From the NCBI GenBank assembly GCA_028703835.1, contig JAQVMB010000002.1, positions 1 to 64,000 of the forward strand: a stretch of 64,000 bases of DNA, written 5' to 3'. This document shows, in pieces, positions 24,891-33,430 of the stretch. The DNA is from Candidatus Peribacteraceae bacterium. GTDB lineage: Bacteria; Patescibacteriota; Gracilibacteria; Peribacterales; Peribacteraceae. A program made the position numbers and the translations under genes. Within the stretch, counting starts at the first letter, position 1, and every line of letters begins with the position of its first letter. The notes beneath the pieces were generated by a model. That model was not told where the DNA came from. It made no database searches and saw only the letters and a list, made by a program, of their open reading frames with translations.

Positions 24891-24965
24891 CTTTCCGAAA
24901 TTACATCATTCGACATCGTCTTATTTTTGGCTTGGCTGGAATTTTCAGCGCTGTGGCAGTGGATT

Positions 24966-26558
24966 TTAGAGGTTGGGGCATTCGAACAATGCCGCGAAAG
25001 CGCCGGCAAATTGCTGCATGTCTTTCAGGGTGCAGCGGTCATGGAAAACCGTAAGTATTTCCCCCTTTTTATGCAAAGCATTGGGGTAGTGTGAAGCAAG
25101 GAACCAAATCCTTCCATTTGATATTTTGGAGTAGGCTTTTTCGAAATCGTCCTCAACGAGTTGGGCATGTTCATCATCCCAGAAAATCCGGAATATGCGC
25201 GGATCTTTGGGGACAATGTGGGCGTAATGATAAAAGGCCCATGCTTGCTTAAAGACTGACGTTATATCTCCCGGTTGAACTTTTGATTGATAGTAAGCAA
25301 CTGCAGAACGCATGTCTTCCTGAGAATGTCGGAAACTATTGCGGTTCTGGTAGTACACAACGAAGAGAGAGCAGATGGAAGCAACGGCAATGATCTTACT
25401 CACATCGCGTTTTATGAACGCAGAAAGGGCTGTCCCAACGGAAAAAATGCCGAATGAAGCACAGATGACGAAGAGTGGAAGAGAATAGAGAGCGACTCTT
25501 TCCGAAAATGGATAGAGCCTCACTGTTGCTGCAATGATTGCAGCAGTCAAAGGAAGGACGAAGTAGAATATAAACCGAGTGCGTTCATGTCTGAAGAGTG
25601 AGATGCAGCCGGTGATGCTCAGGACAGTGATAAGTGGCAGTGACCATTTTGGGAAGCCGCTGAAGAAGTACGATAAGAGGGTGTAACAATGAATGGTAAC
25701 ATCTCGTAAATATAGAAGCGGGTTTTGAAAGGAGGGACTTCTCACTGCCCAGTATGAGGTGGAACTCTCAGAAAATTTTGGTTGTGCTGTTGAGTAGATT
25801 CCTTCAATAAAAAAAAGAAAATATGGAATGAACACCAGTAATGTCAGGGCAGCGTAGAGAACCGCTGCACGTACCATGAGAGGCGATCGTTTTTTGAATG
25901 ATTCCCATGCAAGACGAGTCATGACGACACCCCACAAAAAAGGGAATATATTTGCCAGACCGATGAAAAGTATGGATCCCAAGATGAGTACCAGCAAACG
26001 CCTACGAGATGGCGTATTGAGATACTGATCCAAGAGAAGGAGAATGCAAACCGTGCAAAATGCCTCCATTGCGTATTGCTTTGCTTCTTGGGAATAGCGC
26101 AGAAAGATTGGCGCGAAAGTCAATACGGCGGCAGCAAGGGGAGCGGTAATTCGGCCGCCGATCCAATGTCGGATGAGGTAGAAAGTACAGGCGACAGTGG
26201 CGATGGCAGCGAGAGTCGATGGCAGACGGAATGCGAAGTCTGAAGGTCCAAAAATCGAGGCAGACCATCGCATGAAAAAAAGGAGCAATCGAGGTGTTAA
26301 CTGTCCGTGCCATGAGGGCAGTAACATGGATTTGATTGTCTGGGCCTGCACCGTGAGAACGACCCAAGCTTCGTCGTACCAAAGGCTCACAGCGTCCAAC
26401 GTGTTCAATCGGATATACGCGGCTATGATCAAGATAATCCACGGGAGTGCCATTCCCCCAAAAGCCTTACTTATTGCACTGGAACGATTTGTTAAGAGGG
26501 GGCGAGCAGGAGATTTTTGTAGAATGGATTGTATCATCCGATGAATAGTACTTGGCAT
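24966..26558 (-). CDS. polytopic membrane glycosyltransferase, PMT/ArnT (GT-C) family
   Basis: A 530-residue protein with about 11 membrane helices and the GT-C signature in its first outer loop (LNTLDAVSLWYDEAW, acidic pair near residue 62), followed by SAILTFAPIFLRYSQEAKQYAMEAF-like helices and a soluble C-terminal domain of about 130 residues. Such enzymes take a sugar from a polyprenyl-phosphate carrier and put it on proteins or glycans outside the membrane. TATAAT six bases before the ATG at 26558 supports this start. Part of the AT-rich region. Confidence 0.85.
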   Translation of the reverse strand: MPSTIHRMIQSILQKSPARPLLTNRSSAISKAFGGMALPWIILIIAAYIRLNTLDAVSLWYDEAWVVLTVQAQTIKSMLLPSWHGQLTPRLLLFFMRWSASIFGPSDFAFRLPSTLAAIATVACTFYLIRHWIGGRITAPLAAAVLTFAPIFLRYSQEAKQYAMEAFCTVCILLLLDQYLNTPSRRRLLVLILGSILFIGLANIFPFLWGVVMTRLAWESFKKRSPLMVRAAVLYAALTLLVFIPYFLFFIEGIYSTAQPKFSESSTSYWAVRSPSFQNPLLYLRDVTIHCYTLLSYFFSGFPKWSLPLITVLSITGCISLFRHERTRFIFYFVLPLTAAIIAATVRLYPFSERVALYSLPLFVICASFGIFSVGTALSAFIKRDVSKIIAVASICSLFVVYYQNRNSFRHSQEDMRSAVAYYQSKVQPGDITSVFKQAWAFYHYAHIVPKDPRIFRIFWDDEHAQLVEDDFEKAYSKISNGRIWFLASHYPNALHKKGEILTVFHDRCTLKDMQQFAGAFAALFECPNL

Positions 26559-26650
26559 CAGTGAATTATATCAACTGCAGTTGGATTCCATTTGTTGTAT
26601 GGTTATCCCATAGAATATAAGAGTATCTTGGTGGTGCTGATGACGGGCAT

Positions 26651-26679
26651 TTGTATTTATACAATTATTATTGTATAAT
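26651..26679 (+). promoter_or_regulatory. promoter of the GT2 gene at 26.7 kb
   Basis: TTGTAT, 17-base spacer, TATAAT. The -10 box abuts an ATG at 26680, which would be upstream of the transcription start, so the ATG at 26701 is the likely start. Confidence 0.55.
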
Positions 26680-26700
26680 ATGAAAGTAACAAACACAGTT

Positions 26701-27444
26701 ATGAATATCAGTTTCGTTATTCCCGCATTCAATGAGGAAAAATATATAGGTGCTTGTCTTGAAGGAATACTCAGTTGTGACAAGAAATTAATACATGAAG
26801 TCATTGTTGTGAATAATGGCAGTACGGATGGAACCGATAGAATTGTTCGTTCTTATAAAGAACGGCTTGGTTCATGCCTTAAGCTCATAGATGAATCAAG
26901 AAAAGGTCGAGTTTTTGCACGGAAGAAAGGATTTGAAGTCGCCTCTGGTGATTATATTGCCTCTATCGACGCCGATTGCCGACCCAATGGGAAGTGGTTG
27001 CGGACAATTTGTGACTATTTTGAATGTCATCCGCAAACAGTGTGTGTCAGTGGTCCTTACTTGTTTTATGATTTGCATGCCAGCTTAAAGGTGTTTAACG
27101 CACTCAAGGAGTTTTTGTTTCATTTTCTATTGCCATATATTTTGCCCAGTGAGCGGGGACAAGTCTGGGGAGGTAATTTTGTCGCCCGACGCGAAGCCCT
27201 CAAGAAAGCTCACGGTTTTTCAACTGCATTTTCTTCTTTGGGAGATGATGTGAACATTGAACGGTGTCTGAAAAAAATTGGACCTGTTATCTTTTCAACA
27301 CGATTTTTTATTCCATCCTCGGCAAGAAGAATTAATCATGAAGGCGCCATATATACCTTTTTACGATATAGGATGAATAGATATTTCCAGCTATTAACAG
27401 GCCGATTGCTGTTTCGAGTGGGATTGGATAAAGATTGGAGATGA
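26701..27444 (+). CDS. GT2 family glycosyltransferase
   Basis: A 247-residue GT-A enzyme: FVIPAFNEEKYIGACLEGI at the N-terminus, VVNNGSTDGTDRI, GRVFARKKGFEVASGDYIASIDADC (DxD near 95), WGGNFVARREAL and GDDVNIERCLKK. It adds one sugar; it lacks the Q-x-x-R-W motif and the membrane bundle of the processive enzyme at 22.2 kb, though a hydrophobic stretch (ALKEFLFHFLLPYIL) may tether it to the membrane. Donor and acceptor are unknown. It starts at the second ATG, as decided by the promoter position. Confidence 0.87.
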   Translation: MNISFVIPAFNEEKYIGACLEGILSCDKKLIHEVIVVNNGSTDGTDRIVRSYKERLGSCLKLIDESRKGRVFARKKGFEVASGDYIASIDADCRPNGKWLRTICDYFECHPQTVCVSGPYLFYDLHASLKVFNALKEFLFHFLLPYILPSERGQVWGGNFVARREALKKAHGFSTAFSSLGDDVNIERCLKKIGPVIFSTRFFIPSSARRINHEGAIYTFLRYRMNRYFQLLTGRLLFRVGLDKDWR

Positions 27445-27459
27445 TTATTACTGACTAAA

Positions 27460-27610
27460 CCATGGCTTGGCTGACGGTCGATACATTCAAACGCTGAAAC
27501 GGGTGTGAAAGGCATACGAGTTTATTTCTCATCGCAAGGAAATTGAACGTCGTACCAATATTTCTGCTCACCACAGGCTGGAGCGGATGGTATTATCGTT
27601 CCGCCTAAAA
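27460..27610 (+). pseudogene. possible decayed coding remnant
   Basis: In one plus-strand frame the gap between the GT2 and sulfotransferase genes reads NHGLADGRYIQTLKRV, a TGA, then KAYEFISHRKEIERRTNISA and about 20 further residues before a TAG. The composition is protein-like and basic, reminiscent of a transposase tail, but I cannot name the family. Interpreted as a degraded fragment. Confidence 0.25.
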
Positions 27611-27640
27611 ACCGCCTGCGTAAGCTGGCGGTAGTTCATT
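27611..27640. repeat. dispersed ACCGC...GCGGTAGTTCATT repeat
   Basis: ACCGCCTGCG-TAAGC-TGGCGGT followed by AGTTCATT. The same layout occurs at 42312-42343. It may be the end of a mobile or remnant element. Confidence 0.5.
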
Positions 27641-27666
27641 AGCATTTTCTAGCTCAATCGCATTTT

Positions 27667-28524
27667 TCAGCGATTCCAGCTTGTTAGATCTTTGCCGAGG
27701 AGCTGCGCTAACTCATCATTTGAAGATCTGAAGAACTCAATTAATTGCATTCTAGTCTTTTGTTGCATTGGTATGTTTGTAATTGAATTTCTTCTTGGTA
27801 ATCTCTCCAAGATTTTTTCTATCAGAGAATGAATAAATAAGAGTTGTGTTGGAAAAGTCCGTACAATCCACGAATGCGGCGCAAGTCGCTTACGCAGTCC
27901 AAAGAATATTTTCCCATATCCACAAAGAGCGAATTTGCTTTTTGCATTTACTTTCACGTGGACAAATTTTGGTTGCATTTGTGCGACACCCAAGAAATCA
28001 AACAGCGAATGCAGAACTTGAATAGGGGATGCAACAATATCATCGAAGAAAATGCAATGAACATTTTTTTTGCCAAAACATGTCAAAAAGCGTTGAAGAT
28101 GTTTGGTATAAAGATACTGGTCGACTAGTTCAGGGTAATTTTCTATAAAGCGTTCGAAAGTGGGCTCGTTAGCGAAGTAGCGAAAGAGAGAATACAGAGC
28201 CTCCGTTGGATGGCGGAGTTGAACAATGATCTTGCATGCAGGGAAGTATTTTCTAATGGAAATTGCTGCGGTCTCATTTCTAAGATACGAAGGGCTAATT
28301 TCTCCTTTTAAATGGAACAATTTACAATGATTGAATCGTGATTCATACCAATGATCGGTCAATTTCTTTGATAAAGTAAATACTGAATCAGTTGCGAAAT
28401 AATTCAACTCCTTTGGTTTTGACATACAAATATCGGGATGTTCACTGAGGCATTTGTATAGCCATGTTGTTCCACAGCGCGGTGCGCCGATGCCGATGAA
28501 GTCAACTTTGAAATCGGAATCCAT
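27667..28524 (-). CDS. PAPS-dependent sulfotransferase
   Basis: Transfers sulfate from PAPS, by family usually to a carbohydrate. The 285-residue protein has the 5'-phosphosulfate loop GIGAPRCGTTWLYKCL near the N-terminus and the 3'-phosphate site LRHPTEALYSLFRYF near residue 105, with EISPSYL between; this resembles heparan-sulfate N/O-sulfotransferases more than cytosolic aryl enzymes. It is the last gene of the AT-rich polysaccharide region, before the tRNA-Gly pair. No signal peptide is visible, so it would act inside the cell, before or during export. Confidence 0.87.
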   Translation of the reverse strand: MDSDFKVDFIGIGAPRCGTTWLYKCLSEHPDICMSKPKELNYFATDSVFTLSKKLTDHWYESRFNHCKLFHLKGEISPSYLRNETAAISIRKYFPACKIIVQLRHPTEALYSLFRYFANEPTFERFIENYPELVDQYLYTKHLQRFLTCFGKKNVHCIFFDDIVASPIQVLHSLFDFLGVAQMQPKFVHVKVNAKSKFALCGYGKIFFGLRKRLAPHSWIVRTFPTQLLFIHSLIEKILERLPRRNSITNIPMQQKTRMQLIEFFRSSNDELAQLLGKDLTSWNR

Positions 28525-28658
28525 TAGGTTGGCATAATGAAGAATAATATATTCAAACGAAGAATACAGAACTACTCGTTCGATTCAATGTTCTGTTGCA
28601 TACGGTCTTGATTGATTGCTCCCGTTGCTGATAATTCATATTTCATTTTGGTGTGATA

Positions 28659-28732
28659 TGGAGCGGGATACGGGAATCGAACCCGCGTCTCAAGCTTGGG
28701 AAGCTCGCGTACTACCACTGTACTAATCCCGC
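28659..28732 (-). tRNA. tRNA-Gly (anticodon CCC), CCA encoded
   Basis: Acceptor GCGGGAT/ATCCCGC, short D-arm typical of tRNA-Gly, anticodon loop TTCCCAA, T-arm GGTTCGATTCC, encoded TCCA. Confidence 0.93.
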
Positions 28733-28776
28733 CCGAAAGGTGCCCAAGGATCAAGCAGTCCATCTTCGCACTTGAT

Positions 28777-28866
28777 GGCCTGCCATCCGCAGCAACGCGA
28801 GTTTTTGGAAGAACAATTCGCCCAGCGCTCAAGTGCTACGGTGGGCATCCTTCGCGTTGCGAAGGA
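28777..28866. repeat. tRNA-associated dispersed element, second copy
   Basis: Lies directly 3' of tRNA-Gly(GCC) and resembles 17393-17480 at both ends, including an ATCCTTCGC/GCGAAGGAT hairpin beside the tRNA. Confidence 0.5.
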
Positions 28867-28943
28867 TGGAGCGGATGACGGGGCTCGAACCCGCGACCTT
28901 CGCCTTGGCAAGGCGACGCTCTAGCCAACTGAGCTACATCCGC
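28867..28943 (-). tRNA. tRNA-Gly (anticodon GCC), CCA encoded
   Basis: Acceptor GCGGATG/CATCCGC, D-arm GCTCAGTTGGCTAGAGC, anticodon loop TTGCCAA, T-arm GGTTCGAGCCC, encoded TCCA. With tRNA-Gly(CCC) it forms the right border of the AT-rich region. Confidence 0.95.
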
Positions 28944-29072
28944 AGAGCGCACGAATCCTACGGAGATTTCGGAGGGGATGCAAGGCCGCAGGCTGCATGA
29001 TGAGCGGCAAATAGCCCGTCCGATTCAAGGATGGAGCCTCATTTCATAGTGGCTGATACACGCTAAATCTGC

Positions 29073-29078
29073 TATAAT
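29073..29078 (+). promoter_or_regulatory. -10 box of the VirB2-like operon
   Basis: TATAAT in the context TCTGCTATAAT, as at the prgI and virB4 promoters. Six bases separate it from the ATG (leaderless). Confidence 0.6.
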
Positions 29079-29084
29079 ATCCTG

Positions 29085-29453
29085 ATGCGTTCAACATACA
29101 CCTTTCCCCGGATCTTCCTGCTCTCCCTGCTCCTGCTTGTGCCGGGGGCGGTCGCATTCGCGGAGGACATCCAGTTGCTCATGCCTATCGGCGAACAAAC
29201 AATCGCCCCCGGCCCGGATATTCTCCTCAGGTATTTCAAGCCGATATTGCAGTGGGCGATCGGCGTGTGCGGGGGGGTGGCCGTCGCGTGGGTGGTGTGG
29301 GCGGGATTCGGGATGGTGACCGCCGGTCCCGACACCGGTGCGTACGGGGAAGCCAAGAAACGCATGGTGGCGGCCATCGTCGGACTGCTTGCGCTCATTT
29401 TCACGGGGACGATCCTCAATACGATCGCGCCCCAGTTCTTCAAGCTTCAATGA
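29085..29453 (+). CDS. VirB2/TrbC-like small membrane protein
   Basis: A 122-residue protein with a signal peptide (LLSLLLLVPGAVAFA), a short mature N-terminus and two membrane helices (about 48-70 and 90-112) joined by a loop with EAKKRMVAAIVG. This is the plan of type IV secretion pilins and of the small channel-like proteins common in Patescibacteria type IV loci. It overlaps the next gene by ATGA (29450-29453), so translation is coupled. Confidence 0.75.
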   Translation: MRSTYTFPRIFLLSLLLLVPGAVAFAEDIQLLMPIGEQTIAPGPDILLRYFKPILQWAIGVCGGVAVAWVVWAGFGMVTAGPDTGAYGEAKKRMVAAIVGLLALIFTGTILNTIAPQFFKLQ

Positions 29454-30028
29454 GACCCATGCGCTTCGCACTCTTCCTCATCGGCCTCCTGCCGCAACGG
29501 GCCTTCGCCCAATTGCCGGTGCTCTGCGACGGATTGCCCGGCTGCGGGGGCGGCGGAGACGGCGGTGAAATCCTCAGCAGCGCGGCCATCATCGTCATCG
29601 ACATCATCTTCACCACCGTCGGTGCGGGCGCGGTCGCGGGGATCGTGTGGGGCGGGTTGCAGTTCGTCATGGCCGCCGGCGACGAGTCGCGCATCGGCAA
29701 GGCGCGCGATACGGTCAAGAATTCCATGCTCGGCCTCGCGCTGGGCATGGCGGCGGGTTCCATCGTGACCACGCTCATCACGCATACGCCCAGCAGCGGC
29801 TTCAGTCCGGAGGGCGTCTTGCTGGCGATGGTGACGATCATGCTCAGCATCTTCAACGCGGCGGTCGTGGTGGTGATCCTGATCGCCGCCGTCCGCATGG
29901 CGGCCGCGGGCGTGAAGTCCGACGAGTTCCAGAAGGGCGTGAACGCCATCAAGTGGGCGCTCATCGGAGCGGTCATCGCCAACCTCGGCCGCGCCCTTGC
30001 GCAGCTGGTCGCCGGCATCCTCGATTGA
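29450..30028 (+). CDS. VirB2/TrbC-related membrane protein with four helices
   Basis: A 192-residue protein: signal peptide (ALFLIGLLPQRAFA), a Cys/Gly-rich segment (LCDGLPGCGGGGDGG), then four membrane helices forming two copies of the pilin-type hairpin. The loops carry RIGKARDTVKNSMLG and EFQKGVNAIKWALIG, which resemble each other and the loop of the preceding protein, so this looks like an internal duplication or fusion of two VirB2-like units. Start at the ATG overlapping the previous stop; a second ATG at 29459 is possible. Confidence 0.7.
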   Translation: MRPMRFALFLIGLLPQRAFAQLPVLCDGLPGCGGGGDGGEILSSAAIIVIDIIFTTVGAGAVAGIVWGGLQFVMAAGDESRIGKARDTVKNSMLGLALGMAAGSIVTTLITHTPSSGFSPEGVLLAMVTIMLSIFNAAVVVVILIAAVRMAAAGVKSDEFQKGVNAIKWALIGAVIANLGRALAQLVAGILD

Positions 30029-30032
30029 TTCC

Positions 30033-30419
30033 ATGTTTATCATCACTTCTTTCCTCTCGGCCCTCATTCCCACCGCATTCGCCGCGTACACGGACAGTTT
30101 GGGGGAAGGCAAGCCCGGCATCAGCGAGATGTGGGAAACGATCAGCAGCCTGTTTCCCTCGTACTCAGGGAGCGGCGGCGGGGCGTTGGATGTACTCTTC
30201 ACCCGCGCGCAGGGCATTGTCATGATCGCCATCGCCACGGTGGCGGTGGGCTCCATCGCATTCGCCGCTTTGCAGATGATCTCGTCGGGGGTCACGGAGG
30301 AAAGCGCAGGCAAGGCCAAGACAACGCTCAGGAACGCGATCATCGGGGTGCTGCTGGCCATCATGGCCGACGGGATCATTCTTTTTGTGTACGATATCCT
30401 CATGGACGTGGCCGGCTGA
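30033..30419 (+). CDS. VirB2/TrbC-like small membrane protein
   Basis: A 128-residue protein, third of the tandem set, 4 bases after the previous stop. A hydrophobic N-terminus (MFIITSFLSALIPTAFA) that can serve as a signal peptide, a polar region, and two helices with the loop GVTEESAGKAKTTLRNAIIG. GKAKTTLRNAI again matches the loops of its two neighbours and of the gene at 9.3 kb, so the four are probably paralogues. Confidence 0.7.
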   Translation: MFIITSFLSALIPTAFAAYTDSLGEGKPGISEMWETISSLFPSYSGSGGGALDVLFTRAQGIVMIAIATVAVGSIAFAALQMISSGVTEESAGKAKTTLRNAIIGVLLAIMADGIILFVYDILMDVAG

Positions 30420-30468
30420 CGGCTGACGGGCAGTAGGCGGAGAGGGACGCATCCGCTATGCTTTTTGC

Positions 30469-31995
30469 ATGTCCAGGCAGTACATCACCACGGCCATCGA
30501 CTACGCCAACGCCTCTCCGCACATGGGGCATGTCATGGAGAAGATCCTCGCCGATGTCTGCGCACGCTGGTTCCGGCTGCGCGGGGACGAGGTGCGTTTC
30601 CAGATCGGGATGGACGAGCATGGCATCAAAATCCAGGAGACGGCGGCGAAGCAGGGGCTGACGCCGGCCGCGCTGGTGGAGAAAATGGCGCCGGTCTATC
30701 GGGATTTGTACGGGCGGTTGGGGATATCGGAGGACGTGTTCGTCCGCACGACGGACAGGGACGCGCACTGGCCCACGGTCATCGAGCTCTGGAAACGTCT
30801 TGAGACGTCGGGTGCGCTCGAGAAACGCTCCTATGCCGGGCTGTATTGCGTGGGCTGCGAACGGTTCTATACCGCGAAAGACCTGGTGGACGGCAAGTGC
30901 CCTCTCCATCTCACCGTGCCGCAGGAAGTGAAGGAGGAGAACTGGTTCTTCCTCCTCGGCCGCGAGACGGCATGGCTGCAGGAGGCGTTGGCGAAGGAAT
31001 ACCGGATCATCCCGGAGCAACGGGCTCACGAAACGTTTTCTCTCCTCGACCGGGGATTGGAGGATGTCTCGTTCTCACGGCCGCGGTCCAGCCTGGAATG
31101 GGGGATCCCCGTTCCCGGCGACGAGGGGCAGACGATGTACGTCTGGTGCGACGCGCTCACGAACTACATCTCCGGCATCGGGCTCCTGACGGACCATGCG
31201 CAACCGGAGTGGTGGGACGATGCGACCGTGACGCACGTCATCGGGAAGGACATCGCACGTTTCCACGCGCTGATCTGGCCGGCGATGCTGAAGCATGCGG
31301 GGGTCACATTGCCCGACCGACTGCTGATCCATGGTTTCCTCACCAGTGAGGGGCAGAAGATGAGCAAATCCATCGGGAACGTCGTGTCGCCGGAGGAAGT
31401 GCTAGCGCATGTGGACGGCAACGCCGATGTCCTGCGCTTCTACCTCTCGCACGAGATCCCCGTGGGCAACGACGGCGACTTCTCCTGGAAGCGGTTCGAC
31501 GAGTTGTACGACGCGAAGCTGCGGAACCAGCTCGGGAACCTGCTCAATCGCGTGTTGGTGCTGTTGCGGAAGGGGACGGAAGGAGAACTGGCGATCGGTC
31601 CGCATGCGTTGAGCCCGGATGTGGAACGGCAGTGGACTTCGTACCGCACGGCGATGGACGCCTTTGAGCTGCAGGATGCGTTACAGGCCGCCTGGAGCCT
31701 CTGCGTGAGCGGCAACGTGTTCATCGATACGCACAAGCTCTGGACGAAGAAAGGCGAGGAGAAGACGAAGGAATTGAGTGCGCTCGCGGAACTGTTGCGG
31801 CATGTGTCCCTGATGCTCCTCCCGTTCATTCCCCGGACGGCGCAGCGGATGGCGCGGCAATTGCATCTTCCGTATGCGGACAGGATGCTTGCCAAGGATT
31901 TCGTCATCACGGACGAGATGAAAGCGTGGGGCGGGGTGGCGGACTGGAAGAGGGTGGGGGAGCCGGAGATCCTGTTCCCGCCATTGGGAAAATAG
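30469..31995 (+). CDS. metG: methionyl-tRNA synthetase
   Basis: Charges tRNA-Met. The 508-residue class I enzyme has the ATP motif ASPHMGH (HIGH) at about 16, the zinc knuckle CVGCERFY...[22 protein letters not shown], and KMSKS in [10 protein letters not shown] near residue 298, followed by the anticodon-binding helical domain. There is no C-terminal EMAP/tRNA-binding domain. TATGCT lies six bases before the ATG. Together with fmt nearby it serves initiation. Confidence 0.96.
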   Translation: MSRQYITTAIDYANASPHMGHVMEKILADVCARWFRLRGDEVRFQIGMDEHGIKIQETAAKQGLTPAALVEKMAPVYRDLYGRLGISEDVFVRTTDRDAHWPTVIELWKRLETSGALEKRSYAGLYCVGCERFYTAKDLVDGKCPLHLTVPQEVKEENWFFLLGRETAWLQEALAKEYRIIPEQRAHETFSLLDRGLEDVSFSRPRSSLEWGIPVPGDEGQTMYVWCDALTNYISGIGLLTDHAQPEWWDDATVTHVIGKDIARFHALIWPAMLKHAGVTLPDRLLIHGFLTSEGQKMSKSIGNVVSPEEVLAHVDGNADVLRFYLSHEIPVGNDGDFSWKRFDELYDAKLRNQLGNLLNRVLVLLRKGTEGELAIGPHALSPDVERQWTSYRTAMDAFELQDALQAAWSLCVSGNVFIDTHKLWTKKGEEKTKELSALAELLRHVSLMLLPFIPRTAQRMARQLHLPYADRMLAKDFVITDEMKAWGGVADWKRVGEPEILFPPLGK

Positions 31996-32029
31996 GGGAT
32001 TCAAGAGCATCCGAGTTTTATTTCATACA

Positions 32030-32068
32030 TCGTCGGATTCCTCGGAATCGTCGGTTTCTTCGGTTTCC
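32030..32068 (-). repeat. nonamer-type repeat between metG and the PUR-family gene
   Basis: Read on the minus strand: GGAAACCGA, AGAAACCGA, CGATTCCGA, GGAATCCGA. Four tandem nonamers of the family also present at 2.07, 35.04 and 63.3 kb. Confidence 0.65.
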
Positions 32069-32197
32069 TTCCCGTGCGTCGGTTGCATCCGGAAAGCCCT
32101 GTGCTACGATAACCATCGCTTCCCGACCGACCTTGAGCGACTGCGCAGGGAGTGGAGAAGGGAGCAGCGATTCACTCTTTCTTTCCCCCTTTCGGTT

Positions 32198-32494
32198 ATG
32201 TTCGATCCGATGTCCGAGCTGACCGGGACGTCCAGTCAAGGCGACGACCCGCTCGGCGGTACGCTTCCCAAAGGCGGCAATCAGGGCGGCCGGTACGCGC
32301 AGGATGTGCATTCCATCACCATCCACGCGCGTCAGCGCACGTTCTACGTCGACCTCAAGGAATCCTCGAACGGCAAGTTCTTCAAAGTTTCCGAGAAGTC
32401 CCGCGGCGGCCAGAAGACCACCATCATGTTCGATGTGGAAGACTTGGACCAATTCATCAAGGCGTTCCAGGAGATGAAGACGAAGCTCGTCTGA
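32198..32494 (+). CDS. PUR-family (DUF3276-like) ssDNA/RNA-binding protein
   Basis: A 98-residue protein with a disordered Gly/Asp-rich first third and one PUR-type repeat (about residues 38-98): SITIHARQRTFYVDLKES..GKFFKVSEKS...KTTIMFDVEDLDQFIKAFQEM. Bacterial PUR-alpha homologues bind single-stranded nucleic acid as dimers. It stands alone and ends 16 bases before a rho-independent terminator. Confidence 0.75.
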   Translation: MFDPMSELTGTSSQGDDPLGGTLPKGGNQGGRYAQDVHSITIHARQRTFYVDLKESSNGKFFKVSEKSRGGQKTTIMFDVEDLDQFIKAFQEMKTKLV

Positions 32495-32510
32495 ACGTCC
32501 TCCGCCTTCC

Positions 32511-32537
32511 AAAGCACGGGTAACCGTGCTTTTTTTA
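32511..32537. terminator. rho-independent terminator between convergent genes
   Basis: AAAGCACGG, loop GTAA, CCGTGCTTT, then a run of T. It directly follows the PUR-family gene and touches the fmt stop; the mirrored A-run (AAAG) gives weak activity for fmt as well. Confidence 0.85.
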
Positions 32538-33407
32538 GTGCCTTCCTCTCGCCCATGCAACACCCGGCATCGGTTTCTTTCCCGCGGGTTGCACGGCCAG
32601 CAGGTAGAGCGTTGTCCCTTCGGCGCACGGGATGGCCACGCTCTCGGGGCGTTCTTCCAGGGCCGATGCGAGGATCTTGAGCTGCCTGCCGCCCGTTTCC
32701 ATGGTGACTCCCGGCCACGGGGTGAGGGCGCGCACGCGCCGGTCGATATCTTCCGCGCGCAGGGCGGCCGGGTCGACCCGCCCGTCATCCCGCACCAGTT
32801 TCCGGCAGTACGTGATGCCGTCTTTCGGTTGTTCGACCGGACGGAGGGGCGCAAGGATCGTATCGCGAAGGAGAATGGCGCCCATGGCGGCGAGCCGGTC
32901 GTGGAGGACGGGGGTGGTTTCGTCCGGTGCGATGCGGGTTGCGGTTTGCGACAGGATCGGACCGGCGTCGAGTTCGTATGCCATGCGCTGCACCGTCACG
33001 CCCGTCTCCGCGTCACCCGCCAGGATGGCATGCTGGAGGGGGGAGGCGCCCCGCCAGCGCGGCAGGAGCGATGCGTGGAGGTTTACGGGGGCGATGCGGG
33101 GGAAGTCCAGCATCTCCTGTGACAGGAGTTGTCCGTAGGAGACGACGACGAGGAAATCAGGCGGGGCCAAGTGCAGCGAGGAGAATGCTTCCCTGATCTT
33201 GTCGGGTTGGTGGAGGGGCAATCCGTCGGACAGGGCCGCATTTTTGACGGGAGACGGCGTCATTTCCTGTTTCCGGCCGACGGGTTTGTCCGGCTGCGTT
33301 ATGACCGCTTCCACGGTGAAACGGCTGTCCTGTGCCAACGTCTGCAGGGAGGGAACTGCGAAGGCAGAGGTGCCGAAGAAGACGATGGAGAGGGGGGAGG
33401 ACGCCAC
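32535..33407 (-). CDS. fmt: methionyl-tRNA formyltransferase
   Basis: Formylates Met-tRNA for initiation. The 290-residue protein has the N-terminal IVFFGTSAFAVPSL, the formyl-transferase signature NLHASLLPRWRGASPLQ (with the catalytic Asn and His, about 108-124), GDAETGVTVQRM and the C-terminal OB-like domain with RALTPWPG. It is slightly shorter than E. coli Fmt at the C-terminus. It starts with GTG, with TACACT eight bases upstream, divergent from rbfA with only 23 bases between the two start codons. Confidence 0.94.
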   Translation of the reverse strand: MASSPLSIVFFGTSAFAVPSLQTLAQDSRFTVEAVITQPDKPVGRKQEMTPSPVKNAALSDGLPLHQPDKIREAFSSLHLAPPDFLVVVSYGQLLSQEMLDFPRIAPVNLHASLLPRWRGASPLQHAILAGDAETGVTVQRMAYELDAGPILSQTATRIAPDETTPVLHDRLAAMGAILLRDTILAPLRPVEQPKDGITYCRKLVRDDGRVDPAALRAEDIDRRVRALTPWPGVTMETGGRQLKILASALEERPESVAIPCAEGTTLYLLAVQPAGKKPMPGVAWARGRH

Positions 33408-33430
33408 GATGTGCTAGTGTAGCAGTATCC

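Noticed and set aside
26680..26700. ATG at 26680 as the start of the GT2 gene
   Set aside because: It directly follows the TATAAT box and would lie upstream of the transcription start; the ATG at 26701 also begins right at the family's first strand.
27445..27610. Reassigned TGA codon (as in Gracilibacteria or SR1)
   Set aside because: All clear genes terminate normally, several with TGA, and none carries an internal TGA; the single TGA is in a decayed fragment.
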